Positions 23,682 through 35,358 are shown, numbered from the stretch's first letter. The stretch: 64,000 bases of DNA from Fistularia commersonii (GCA_037954325.1 JBBMNZ010000013.1:4541501-4605500), one strand, 5' to 3'. Made by a program: numbers and translations. The notes: generated by a model not told the origin, from the sequence alone.

Positions 23682-26376
23682 TCACTGATCCTTCTTACTC
23701 TCTGCATTTTGTCCTGCAGCGTCACATTCAGGATAGTGCTCATCAATGCCCTCCTCTTGTTGAGAGTCATGTTGCGCCTCTCCCTTCGAACCACGGCCCT
23801 TGTTGAACTTCTTGGATTTCTGGAAGAGCTCATTGAGATTAAACTCCCTGATGATGTTCTCCTAAAAAACAAAATCAACTTGTCATATATAAGCGCTGGA
23901 AGTGTCACTACCTCACCACACTGCTGCTATAAATATACCTCATTGAAAGTCCATGCCACAGCTCTCCCTTTACTGTCCACCATTGGACGTCTCATGATTT
24001 CGCGCCCTCCTTGGAAAAGCACCAATGAGGGAAGCTGCTTGGCTAAAGGGGAAGTGCTTACTTTATACCTGTTGAGAAATCAATGGGTCAGTCACTACCT
24101 GTCAGTGTGAAATTATCGCTGGGACAGCAGTGGCATTGTTAAAATACATTGTTAAAATAATTAAATACTGACCTCTGAGAAACTTCTCCATAACGTCCAA
24201 TATCCACCTTCCCAAATCTGAGGCCAGCACAGTTATACCTGCAGGTTCAGAATATGCTCAGGAAATGATCCTTTACCAGTGCTTTCATGACTTGCAGTGT
24301 GACTTTTACACAATCTTAAACCAAAAAAAACAACCTTTAATCAAGTATGATTTGCGTGGCTGATAAAACTCAAAACAGAATCATACCTTTCTTTTGATTG
24401 AAAGGCTAACTTTGAAAAAGATAAGCCAGAAATATCACCAACACATTTTGGTTTATGTAACTACACTGCAGTTTCCTGACTAATGGATTGTTGTATAATT
24501 ATAATTATAAAATGAAAAGACTTCAACTCAACACACATGCAGATCTTATTCTACTCTCACAAGTGTTTTTACATTTTTTTTTTCAGATTAAATGCCCACA
24601 GAGGCTCGACACATTTGAAAATATCAATATAGATTTCAATTATTGTGCCTTTATAATACAGTTTACAAATATAATTACACAAAAATCTATACCAAGTCCT
24701 CAGAACATGCAAAAGACAGATACAAAGGAGCTGTTCTTATGATTGCATGTATTATAGCTATAAATAATTTGGGTATTAGAAAGCAGAGAAACTGAGACAC
24801 TGATACATCGCTTCTGCGTCTTCCCCCTTACTTGAGCGAGAGGTCGGCAAACACTGGAGCGAAAGACTGGCAGTCAGAGGACCAGTTTGCAAAGAATTCA
24901 ACAATCCAAGTCACACGACTGTCGCTCTGCAGCTCCTCCTAAAGATTAGACAGAAAAGGATCATACTTCACAATCACCCTGAGATAATCGATAGATGGGG
25001 AGTGTGCGTTCTCTCAGTACTCACATCTATAGTCTTGTCACTGAAGTACTTGATATACTCAGGGCCCATGTAGACCGGAGGCTTGCAGGTCATGACAAAT
25101 GCTGGAGGTGAACGGAGCACCGTGATGAATAAACAAAAAAAAAAGTGCCAAGATGCTATTTGACTTGTGATTGGAACAGAATGGCCAACTCGAATCAGAG
25201 GTTAATATGTTGACCTCATGCAATATTAGATCGTCAGTAGGATTTCCAGGAAAATTATCCAGCATTCATGGCTGACAAAATAGTTACGTCTATAAATAAT
25301 GATACATTCACAGACATTTCATTAAATCAATATTGAGATATGCCTTTCATGGAAAACTTAGACGGTTTACTGTTTTCTGTACATAGATTATTTCTCTTCC
25401 AGTATTTAGCACAATTTCCGCATTGAATTTTTGGGGGTTTTCATTTTTTCAAGTATCACGCCTGCAAAGTCCTGCATTAAATTCGGTATTTTAAGTGCAA
25501 TCCTCATAGCAACCGACCAATGCACAGAGCGAAGTAGAGGATGCCAAGCCGAATGTCCAGTCTGAAGAAGAGGATGACGTTGGCCACTTTACTGAAAAGG
25601 AATAGGTTGCCGATGTGCTGCTCCAGGGTGACTGAGGGGAAAGAAAAAGGCGAGAGAGAACAAAGAGCTGCCAATGCATCAGGGCAACACGGCGATTGTA
25701 ATGTTTACACAACAAAGCAATGTTTTTAACAAAGCACCCTGAATAGAACCCAGTTTAAAGCATCTCCCCCCTAGTTTAACGTCAACTGATAATTGCATGG
25801 TATAGTATAAGGTATTCATTAGATTCTAATAAATCCTTATTTGGTTATTACTGATCTTTACATGATAAAAATTGCAAAGCTTTGATAAGGTAAACTTTAC
25901 TGATCCCCATAGGGGAAATTCTTTTGTTACAGCAGGGTAACAGTTATAGTGACGAAAAAATGTCTACAATGTTTTGATAAATAAGTACACCCCAGGAAAA
26001 TCCTCATATCACCACTTTTTCTTGTTTATGTTGGCTGAGATCCCACTGTTATCTGCAGTTTACATGATACATAGTTTTCTGTGTTTATCACAATTATGTC
26101 ATGTGGATAATAATGATTGTCATATTCAACCTTGAAAAAGAATTACATTTAGCAGGTGCTAAATCCACTATAGTGTTAATAGAAAAAAACAACACCTGTA
26201 ATAACATGGAATATGTATGCATGCATGTGTGTGGGTGTGTGTGTGTGGATCACTTACTTGCCCTTCTGTTCTTCATCATCACAATTGCACTCAGAAACAT
26301 GAGAATCTCCATTTCTCTCTGCAGAAAAGAGAGTCAGAGGTATTTGTCCAAGGTAGGGGCTAAATAACCCCCCACG

Positions 26377-26425
<49 letters not shown>

Positions 26426-26654
26426 CAGCAATGCCGCAGCGCAACATTATCCCCCTCTTGCTAACCCAGTCAAAGTCGCAAGAGTTCCCGTCTTCCCGTT
26501 GCGTCGCCAGGTGTTCGCACAATCCAGGAGCCTTTCGCACCAATAGGAAGGCAACAGTCATGAGGAAAGAGGTAATATAATACGGCTTTAGCAGCCATTT
26601 GTAAATTTGAGGTAGGTGATAAAGGAAAGAGCACAGTCCTGTGATTAAACCCAT
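23682..26654 (-). CDS. tmx2: TMX2, thioredoxin-related ER membrane protein
   Basis: Eight coding exons on the minus strand, 5' to 3': 26466-26654, 26258-26318, 25518-25631, 25025-25101, 24832-24938, 24173-24238, 23939-24068, 23682-23861; 924 nt, 307 aa (human 296). TMX2 acts at the ER and mitochondria-associated membranes in redox and calcium handling. Seen: N-terminal membrane segment, conserved TQREDGNSCDFDW, a second hydrophobic segment (VILFFRLDIRLGILYFALC), MTCKPPVYMGPEYIKYF, then a thioredoxin-like domain with FFANWSSDCQSFAP, where the usual CxxC is SSDC (residues 167-170; human is SNDC). The C-terminus KKDQ fits a KKxx ER-retrieval signal. Donors of exon 1 (gttagc) and exon 3 (gtcggt) are weak but phases agree. 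3' UTR runs to about 23385 (TTTATT on the + strand). Confidence 0.95.
25885..25945 (+). repeat. Short fish repeat terminus in tmx2 intron 2
   Basis: The phrase 'tttactgatccccatagggg' followed by 'aaattcttttgttacagcag' is a very common teleost repeat end. Related pieces are at 33259-33312 (reverse), 49665-49705 and 57665-57710 in this window. Confidence 0.55.
26377..26422 (+). repeat. (CA)n microsatellite inside the 147-bp tmx2 intron 1
   Basis: About 23 CA units on the + strand, hence UG repeats in the tmx2 pre-mRNA. The intron spans only 26319-26465, so the repeat occupies about a third of it, roughly 60 nt before the acceptor. Confidence 0.95.
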
Positions 26655-26834
26655 GCCGGTCTTCAGCGTACGCAGGGGGCAAATGAGAGGAGCAGTGACA
26701 GCTGACACGGCGTGGTTTCGGATTGTACTGCGCATGCGCAAACGCGACTTTTTAAAATTCCCGTCCTTTTTGGACCTCCTCCCGCCCCGTAGTTTTGGCG
26801 GGTACTTCGGATTGTAAACAGGAACTGGAAAAAA
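26655..26834. promoter_or_regulatory. Bidirectional promoter between tmx2 and pmf1
   Basis: The two start codons are 180 bp apart and point away from each other. The interval is CpG-containing and carries a perfect NRF1 palindrome TGCGCATGCGCA at 26729-26740 and an E2F-like TTTTGGCGGG at 26793-26802, with a C-rich cctcctcccgccccg at 26774-26788. No TATA box is evident. Site identity is by consensus only. Confidence 0.75.
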
Positions 26835-28499
26835 ATGGAGGATAAAGAAGTAGAGACGCAAGAAACTGTTGATAAAAATTGTGTAAACCGACTCACGGAA
26901 AATCGAAAGGATGAAGACATCGGACAAGTGCCCTCACTGAACTCAGAATCCGATTCTAAGCCGTCCGATGACAGTGAAGCGCGGTTTAGCAGAATGAAAC
27001 TGTTCGATAAAGTCATGCAGAAAAGCCTGGAAAAGTTCATCGATTTTGCTAGGTGGGTTGAATTTCTGAGTTTTTACAGCAGAATTTTTACCATATATCG
27101 ATTGAAATACAAATCCAGGTTGCTTTGGCATCGTGTTATTACACAACCAGCAAGCGGCAGTGGTGTTATAGTTACGTGTACGTATTTGCACAACTATGTA
27201 TCGTTTACTGTTATATTGATATTCAAAGTGTGCAATCTGGAAACGTTTTTTCCCTGTACAATGAAATACTTATTTTTCCATATAGATAGAAATAAATGTA
27301 CAAGCCAATGGACAGAAAATTCATATTTACCTTCATACGGTGGTTATGAGGAATGTACCCCAAACCAGAAATGACAATACATCGTTGGATTAAAAATATA
27401 ATGTGTGATATGTTAATAGATGACCGAAATTATGTTTAGGAGTCAATTTATTTGTGTCATTTGTCTGGCATACAGTTTGATATCAGACCTCAATATATAA
27501 TTTGACGGGTGGTATATCATGTAGTGCAGTGTCTGAGGTTTGACAAGTAGATTTTTTTCATTTATTCTTTTTATAGTTTTAATAAGTTTGCCAGCACTTT
27601 CCGTCCGCTGTACAAGAAAAACCCTCAGAGGATGGAGAGTATTCACAAGCAATTCATAGAAGAGTTGCGAAGGACTGTGCAGGTAATTGCGTCGTGTGAA
27701 CTACACAACATATATAAGCTTTTCAAATAGATTTCTTTCATGGCATGGATTTCTTTCTTTCATATTTTTTTTTGACATTTTTTATCATCTCTCTGTCTCT
27801 CTTTCTTGATATATATATATCCCGCCTTTGCTCTCGCTGGATAGGAGGACATCAACAGACTGATTGAAGAGGGTCGATTAGAGTACAAGCTGCAAGAATT
27901 AGACAATATGGAGAATGCTGCCAAAAACAATCCAGAGCCAGCATGGTAAGAAAATACAACTTGCATCTTTTAACCTTCCCGTGTCTTCTTAAACCCTCTG
28001 TGTTGCATGAGAAGGTATATTGACACTCTAATAAAACATTTATAATGTGATTATTTATATTGCAGACCGATGCAAATCTAAACAAATGTTTTATTTTATC
28101 AATTTGTTTTTTCAGGCGTCCAAGCGGGGTTCCTGAACAAGACTTTTGCAGTTTTTTGATGCCGTACTATCAAAAGCAGGAGGCCTACATGCGACTGGAG
28201 CTGAAAAAGATACAAACAGAGAATGCGGCCTTGGCGCAGAAGGTTCAGTCTGGCAGAGAGAATATTGCACGGATTGAGAATCAAATTGCATTGGCTGTTG
28301 CTGACTGGAAGGTAGGATATATCACTGTGAATAAACAAGAATGGGATGTTTTGGAACATGTCTGTGCGTTATAATACTGGTTAAAATGTTTTAACTGCAT
28401 TCACTAAACCGGCACATCATTGTCTACTTTCAGGAATCTGTCACAGAATTTGAAAGCCTGGCATCTTCCTTCTGCTCCGCAAATGTTTTTGATGCATGA
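26835..28499 (+). CDS. pmf1: PMF1 (NNF1), kinetochore MIS12-complex subunit
   Basis: Five exons: 26835-27052, 27577-27682, 27845-27945, 28116-28311, 28434-28499; 687 nt, 228 aa (human 205). PMF1 is the vertebrate NNF1 subunit of the MIS12 complex that links centromeric chromatin to the microtubule-binding NDC80 complex. Seen: an acidic, disordered N-terminus of about 50 residues; RMKLFDKVMQKSLEKFIDF, a helix typical of the family; a Glu/Lys-rich helical stretch; the hallmark EPAWRPSGVPEQDF at the exon 3/4 junction; then a coiled-coil segment (LELKKIQTENAALAQKVQ) to the C-terminus. Two AATAAA signals follow at 28586 and 28598. It shares its promoter with tmx2. A long reverse-frame ORF over exon 1 is a shadow. 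Confidence 0.93.
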
Positions 28500-28984
28500 G
28501 CATCAAGATAATCCACCTTCAGGTTGATAAACTTACTTAAATGTACATATTGATCATTTTTTAGTGTGCTTTTTTTTTTATCCAAAATAAACATCTAAAT
28601 AAACTGTTGTGTGAGTTCAATCATTAAAAAATGTGTGCACTAGTATAGACCAGGCAAAGGGAAGTCAGACAAAAATTGTATGCCATTACATTATGCGGCA
28701 GGGTTGAGAAAATCATGTGTAAAATATGATTATTTAGTTTTTATTCAATTAGGGAACCAGATAAGTAATCTAAAAGTCAGATTTCCCTGAGCTTGTAAAA
28801 ATTACTCATCTCTGGAGTACAATCAGTCAAAATTGTAAATTTGAACGGTTCAATTTCATGTTTTTAGAAATAATGAGCTAACATTGGTTTTTGGAATGCA
28901 GATGTTATAAATATTTATATCTATCCCAATTTAATTTGGGATGTCATTTTAATAATAGTGTAAAACAAATAGTGTAAAAAGTAG

Positions 28985-29497
28985 TGGACCATGCTACAGA
29001 TATTTTACAACTCAGTGATGTCCAGCGTCATCTTCTATGCTGTTGTGTGCTGGGGCAGCAGGCTCAAGACAGCTGACGCTAACAGACTCAACAAGCTCAT
29101 CAGGAGAGGTGGATCTGTCCTGGGAGTGGAGCTGGAGTCTGTTGTGCAGGTGTCAGAGAGGAGGATGCTGAGGAAGCTCCTCAGCATCATGGACAATGTC
29201 CATCACCCCCTGCATGCCACACTGCCGTTCTGTCAGAGCTCTTTCAGCCGTAGACTGATACCACCAAGGAGCTCCACTGAACGCCGCAGGAGGTCTTTCC
29301 TACCTGAGGCTATCAGACATTACATTGCATTACATTACATTGCATTTGGCAGACGCTTTTATCCAAAGCGACTTACAATAGAGGACATAGGGACTGCAAA
29401 TACACTTGCAAATACACGATGCACAGGAAATATACAGAACAGTAAGCTTGGGTTAGTGAGGGGTTTTTTTTTTTTTGGACAGAGACACACAAACGTA

Positions 29498-29546
<49 letters not shown>

Positions 29547-29800
29547 GACTTTTTAATTCCTCTTCCTTCAGCCGCAGGGAATCTTCAAATCTTTGTACTT
29601 AAGACCTTAAAACACTTTATAGCCTTGACTTTGACACTTTATAGTTTTATTTGTATTTCTTATTCCCCCTCCTTTTTTTTTTTTTTTTACCGTTTATACA
29701 ATTTCCTACTATTATTTATTATTGTTATGTTTTACTTGAAACTCTGGCACAACAATTTTCTGTGGAATAAATAAAGTTGTTCTTATTCGTATTCTTATTC
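28985..29800 (+). mobile_element. 5'-truncated L2-like LINE with an element inserted in it
   Basis: The frame from 28991 reads LQIFYNSVMSSVIFYAVVCW, RLNKLIRRGGSVLGVELES and RRMLRKLLSIMDNVHHPLH, the C-terminal end of the reverse-transcriptase polyprotein of fish L2/CR1-like elements. It runs to 29318, is broken by an inserted repeat (29319-29544), and resumes at about 29545 with the usual LINE 3' UTR (ctttttaattcctcttcctt), ending in an ataaataaagttgttcttat motif and a (TTATTC)n-type tail near 29800. 5'-truncated and non-functional. Confidence 0.8.
29319..29544 (+). mobile_element. Nested interspersed repeat with 5-bp target duplication CAGAC
   Basis: The insert is flanked by CAGAC at 29314-29318 and 29545-29549. 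It contains the widespread teleost phrase 'gcatttggcagacgctttta' (29341 on) and 'tccaaagcgacttacaa', then a T run and a (CA)n tract at 29501-29542. Family name not assigned; no coding capacity. Confidence 0.7.
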
Positions 29801-30005
29801 TTATTTTTTTCATACTCTTGTGCACTCCTTATCTTTCACTTGTTACCTAAGACACTTTATATTTTATTTGTATTTCTTATTCTCCCCTTCTTTTTTTACT
29901 GTTTATACAATTTTCTATTATTATCAATTATTGTTATGTTTTTCTTGTAACTGGCATAACAATTTCTTTCGGGATAAATGAAGTTGTTTTTATTCTTATT
30001 CTTAA
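29801..30005 (+). mobile_element. Second LINE 3' tail, tandem to the first
   Basis: Repeats the 3' UTR of the preceding LINE ('ttatttgtatttcttattc', 'actgtttatacaatttt', 'attattgttatgttttt') and ends 'gggataaatgaagttgtttt' plus (TTATTC)n. Head-to-tail with the first tail and ending about 185 bp before the med19 start codon. Confidence 0.75.
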
Positions 30006-30189
30006 AGGTTGGATCCGGCCAAAGGGCGGCGCTGTGCAACCTGAACAATTCAAACTCCCGTAAACCCCGGTAGAAGAAGAAGGTGGCCAGTTGACACTGG
30101 ATTAGCTTATTTTTTCCCCATTTCTACAGTAACGATCGAACGGCGTTTGTTTCTCCTTTTAATTAAACGCACTATAATTAGCAATAGAT
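30006..30189 (+). promoter_or_regulatory. med19: med19 promoter and 5' UTR
   Basis: Unique, more GC-rich sequence (gccaaagggcggcgctgtgc near 30018) between the LINE tail and the start codon. No upstream acceptor is needed; the 5' UTR may be contiguous with exon 1. Confidence 0.5.
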
Positions 30190-32731
30190 ATGACGGAAAT
30201 CTTTTCTAGTTTGTTTGGTCAAAGTGATACTCAGGGACCACCCGGCTCGTCCTTGGGTTTCGGACCAGGGAAACCTCCGCCGCCTCTCCCCCAAAATCAG
30301 GTGTCTGTGGCGGGGCAGATGCAAACGCAGGTCGCGGATGAGGGGCCTGTTCTGAGGAAGTCCGGAGCTATGAATGAGCCGTTTTACCTATTGCGAGAGC
30401 TACCGGGTACCGAATTTCTCTTGTATCTTTCTATACTTGAATTACATTTTGTTTACTCTTCTTGTAAAATTGACCTGAAATGTCGAGAAAGTTATAGATG
30501 CTGTTTGTAAACAATGCTAATCTTGCTAACCTAGCTAACATCGCAACTTGTCATTTCACCGGTTTTAGACCACCTAGCTTGCTAGTGAAAGTGTTTTTTA
30601 ATGTATTTTGTATTCTACATTCCAAGTTGCTTTATATTAAATTGTAAAGTTTTATAATGTTGTTGTTGTTGTCTGATATGACAGGGCTTGGCATCACTTA
30701 TGTAGTATTAGCTTCAACTGGACATATGTAACGGTTAGTCAGGGAGTGCCTTTAACATGCTGATCATATCATTTTGGTATTAATTGTATTTTCGTGTGTT
30801 TAGTTGGAAACGAATTAACTGGAAATACCAACCTCATCACTCATTACAACCTGGAACACGCCTACAACAAGTTCTGCGGGAAGAAGGTGAAAGAGAAGCT
30901 CAGCAATTTTCTGCCAGAGTTACCAGGTGAGTCAAAGGATGGCAATGTAGTGAAAGGAGGATTTAAGAATAGAGTTATTAAACAAAAACGAAACTGAAGC
31001 CACTTGTGTTTTGGCGTCAACTAAACACAGAGATGAAATGACATGGAATGATCTGACAGTGTTTTTCAAGCCAAAAGCGTCTAAAATCCTGAATGGAGTT
31101 TGAATGATAGTAACACCCAACAGTGTGCAGCCTGCTACATGAGTTAAAGGTGTTTTCTTTTTTTTTTTTCCTCAAGTTCCTCCTGGTTGAAGGTGCTGTT
31201 GATTAAGAATGTTGTTACCCCCTGCTGACTAACCCCTCCACATGTCAACATGTCATTTGTTCCAGGTATGATTGACTGTCCAGGTAATCAGGATGGTAGT
31301 TCATTGCGTTCACTCATTGATAAGCCCCCAGTGTCAGGAAACTCCTTCAGTCCACTGACTGGTGCTCTGCTCACAGGATTCAGACTACATCCAGGACCGG
31401 TAAGGATTGAATACATTACAAGTGTTATAGACACTTTTTAACTTTACATAGTAATTATTCACATGTTTGAAGTGTCATTGCATACTCTCAAAAACTACAA
31501 ATACTGAATATTGTCTTTTTGTTTTTTCCAGCTCCCAGAACAATACAGACTAATGCACATACAGCCCCCAAAGAAGAAGAGCAAACACAAGCACAAACAC
31601 CATCGACCACAGGATCCCTTACCACAAGGTAAAAAAAAACAAGCACTACTTGTTTGCAAGCTCGTTTACGCACACACTCACACACACACATTCACTTACA
31701 CTCGCAGATATAAACAGTCAATGAAGTGCTCTTTTTTATTGTACTGATGTTGCAGAAACTCCATCAGACTCTGACCCCAAGAAAAAGAAGAAAAAGAGGG
31801 ACGATGATCCTGACCGTAAGAAAAAGAAGAAAGACAAGAAAAAGAAGAAGGTAGGAAACACATTTCCAAGTATAATCCCTCATGTAGTACTATGTACTCT
31901 ATGTAGTTTTGGAAATTGGCCTTTATTACGATACACATCAGACCATGTTTATTAAATAGTTTTCATCAACAAACCTCATACTAGGCAAAAAAAATCAAAT
32001 GTATGTTCAAATTTATTTCCAAACAAAAATACATGAACATAAAGAAACATTATTGTTCTCTTAATATAATTCTTGCTTTCTTGCAATTCTAAACAAATAA
32101 TGTCTATGTTATAAAATTGACAATTTGTATTGAAATGATGTCTGTAGAACTGTTGACGTGAATTAATAAAGTGTTCAGACAGTCTACCTACCAGTTGTTG
32201 TAACACCTTTAAACTCATTACTTTTGCTTTTTTGATAATAAATGGATTATTCCAATTGTTTTGTTTTATATGCATGCATATGCATGCTGCAATAAACTTT
32301 TCACTGTAGCTGTCTTTATGTAGCACTCTCTTTGGATTGAAACCGTTTTGATGGCCCTCACCTTTATATACAAATAGTTAAATATCGGTCTGTTGTAGGG
32401 TGAAGAAACAGATCTTGAAAAGGGACATGGGGCAAAAAAGTACCTCCCAAAATGGCTAAAGACAGTCAAAAATGACATTTGCTATGTCATCTGCTTAAAC
32501 ATCTAGCTTTCCAAAGTCCGAATCAAAAACTGTGCAACTTTTGCTTTTCCACTTCCTGGAATTTCAAAAGACCTTCCTGACCAGTCCTTTGTTGCCAGTT
32601 TCATGCTAAATATTCTCAGAGAGAAAATGAAAATTATTAACTGTTGATTTTCACAACCCTTCCAGAATCGCCACAGTCCCGACCACCCAGGACTCACCGG
32701 TTCACAACCCAACAGCAACAGTCTCAGATAG
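30190..32731 (+). CDS. med19: MED19, Mediator complex subunit
   Basis: Six exons: 30190-30406, 30804-30926, 31266-31399, 31532-31628, 31756-31850, 32666-32731; 732 nt, 243 aa (human 244). MED19 is a Mediator subunit that helps link regulators to RNA polymerase II in the nucleus. Seen: N-terminal LGFGPGKPPPPLP, then ELTGNTNLITHYNLEHAYNK and KFCGKKVKEKLSNFLPELPG, the conserved fold of the family, then GFRLHPGPLPEQYRLMHIQP, followed by long Lys-rich runs (roughly residues 177-222) and the C-terminus NRHSPDHPGLTGSQ. The exon 1 donor (gtaccg) is weak, but the phase gives LPVGNELTG matching human LPGSTELTG. An 815-bp last intron precedes the 66-bp terminal exon. Confidence 0.96.
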
Positions 32732-32739
32732 GCAGGAGC

Positions 32740-32741
<2 letters not shown>

Positions 32742-32827
<86 letters not shown>

Positions 32828-32946
32828 TGTGCGCACGCGCGTGTGTGTGTGTTTTACAAACAGTTGTATTCATGAAAGGCCATTGTAAGAGATAATCTAT
32901 TGAAAAAATGCTAATGTTTATGTGGCGCATTCTTGAAAAAAAGGTG

Positions 32947-33016
<70 letters not shown>

Positions 33017-33030
33017 ATGTGTGCGTGTCA
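32742..33030 (+). repeat. Two long (GT)n tracts in the med19 3' UTR
   Basis: Tract 1 (32742-32852) is about 40 GT units, then a gcgcgtgtgcgcacgcgcgt segment and more GT. Tract 2 (32951-33028) is about 32 GT units with imperfect end. A (GTAT)n of about five units follows at 33106-33125. The med19 poly(A) signal AATAAA is at 33172-33177, so all are in the mRNA. Confidence 0.9.
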
Positions 33031-33258
33031 GAGGAATGAGATGTTTTTGAACAGTGTAAATGGAGCAAAGCCGCTGTAGATTTATGAATGACTTCCATTG
33101 TACTGTATGTATGTATGTATGTATGTGTCACTTTGATTTTGTTCTATCTTTTGACCATTTTGCCAAAAACAAATAAACTTTGGTTATCTTTGCTTTTGAC
33201 TCTTTTAAAGGTGTCTTGTTGATGATATTGTACAATGAGACACAGCCATGACTGTATT

Positions 33259-33312
33259 TAGTAGCGGCCCAATTTCCTCCGGGATCAGTTAAGTATTTCT
33301 GATTCTGATATT
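33259..33312 (-). repeat. Short fish repeat end (reverse orientation)
   Basis: On the minus strand it reads tatcagaatcagaaatactt, then a gatcc..gaggaaatt motif, the same terminus type as at 57665-57710. It sits between the convergent med19 and slc43a1 3' ends. Confidence 0.5.
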
Positions 33313-33389
33313 ATACTAAGATATAATTGCTGTAAATATAAAGATTTAGAAACTGGCAATGCTTTTCAAATAATACCTCTTAGACAGCA

Positions 33390-35358
33390 TTTGTTCTGAT
33401 ACATATTTATTTGCTAATGAAAGGCACAAACTCAATATATCAATTGAATACAAGATAAAAAGGAATACATTTGGAAAGCAGCAGAACAACCACAAAGATA
33501 GATTTTGTTCATCTAATTTAAAAGCACATACTCAGGAAAAGTGTGCCAACATTGACAACCTACATAAAGTTGTCAAGTCATGGCTTTGGTTTGGCAGAGG
33601 CTTTCACTTTACATTCACTTCTATTGCCACAAAGCCAAGATGGCAGTTAAAGGCACAGAGTTTATGTATTTAAAATTGAATCTCCATCCTTATCTATCTG
33701 CAGTGTTGAGAATTGCAAAATGCTCCTTATATAATAAGGAGAACCATGAAGAAAATAATCAAGATATTACCCTAAGAAATAAGCTGAGGATGTCTTTACA
33801 CTGAAATATATGAAGTGAAAAAAAAAATCATTCTTTACAAATTGATTGCATAAGCATTGTGCTGCATTAGTGTGCGGTGCAAAATTATATGATGTATACG
33901 TTGATACTATTTTGTATTACCGTTTACTTTGAAAGGGATGGTTTTATAACCATTACTAACTGAAAATCCTTTTAATTCAACTTAAATCCTAAAAAAAACA
34001 TGGGAAGAATATGTCCTACATCTGCTAATATATCATCCTGTTCAATAAACTAAAAAAAAAGACTGTACACACTGATATAGCAAATCAAGCAGTAGATGTC
34101 ATTAACGCAAGACACCCCTTGGTTGTATTTACATAATGTAATTTTGCTGCAGGGTTTTTTTTCAACACAAAATCAAATGACACTAACAGCTAAAAGGCAT
34201 AAAGCAAAGTATATGCAGTAAATCATCTGAGCATAAATCATGATTAACACACTACAACATTTGCTCATAATGACAAAAACCCTTCCCTTTTTAATGCTAC
34301 GGTAACTAAAATACAAAAATACACTTAAATACATATTTTATACACACACTAGTTCATTTCTGTGCATAAAGCAGTACAAAGTGATTAATAACAATGACGC
34401 ACACTGTGTGTCTCAATTGAAAAAAAAAGAAATCAGTCATATTTTCCTTGTGAATTTTTTTCTTAAATAGGATGCTTATGAATGAATAGACAAGAAATGC
34501 CCCCAGGCTGAATTACCTGCACCTCCCAACAAGCACAACCTGAATCCACAAGGAGAAATGCACTGACTGATGGTGTCTCTGGTATGTGACATTTGAATGC
34601 ACTGTATTTGTATTTCAACATGTGAAACAGATAAAAAGGATGAACAAACAGGGGTCCATTGGAGAGAGACAGTACAAAAAGGAAACAGAGGAGGTAGATA
34701 TTCCAGCTCTACAACCAGCCTATATGTGTGTTCAGAAGTCTGTATTTGTTTGAATAGCTGTGCTCTGAAAATACCCCAAAAGCTTCTTTAGAAGTCCAAT
34801 AGTAAGATTTCCAGATGCTTAAAAGTCTCTGATAGCTTAGTTGTTTTTTTTTTGTCGAGGGGATTTCAGAAGAAAAGGCATAATTGGCTTTGTAAAAAAA
34901 AAAAAAAAAAAGCTTCATTGACAAAATATTGAAATAGTAGCTTTTCCTCATATTTTAAAGCTGTTCTTTGGTGTCAGCAAGGATTGTGATTCTTCTCCGA
35001 AAACTACTGTATAGAGTTCAAGTACCGTGATATTAGCAGTGTGTGCTTGTGAGTAAACTCTATGGCTTTGAATCGTGCTAATTTGGCTCTTCGACAAACA
35101 CCTAAATAAATACACAGCAACAAAAAAATGATGACTCAGCACTAAAATAACTTCAACACTGATTCGGCACCGCACAAGGCAGATCCTATTTCTCTGTGAT
35201 ATGGTATGGTACGTATTTAGAAATTTTGCACCAAACGAAGAAAATGTTAGATATTTAAAAAGCTGATCGTATGTGAATGAACAGATTACTGCTTTTTAAC
35301 AGCGCTAAGAGGAATAAATCCTACAACTCTCCATATCCTGGTTTGCGTCCCGTGGTTC
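33390..35358 (-). other. slc43a1: slc43a1 3' UTR
   Basis: Non-coding, AT-rich sequence 3' of the stop. On the minus strand AATAAA (TTTATT on +) at 33406-33411 is a plausible poly(A) signal, giving a UTR of about 1.95 kb. No open frame here resembles a protein. Confidence 0.5.

Noticed and set aside
26334..26927. 197-codon reverse frame across tmx2 exon 1
   Set aside because: Only the middle part is real tmx2 exon 1; upstream it runs through the promoter and downstream into the microsatellite, with no splice support for the extensions.
28991..29602. 203-codon frame as a host gene
   Set aside because: The first part is a LINE polyprotein end and the rest is an inserted repeat with a CA tract.
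32724..33131. 135-codon His/Thr-rich reverse frame
   Set aside because: Translation of the GT microsatellites in the med19 3' UTR.
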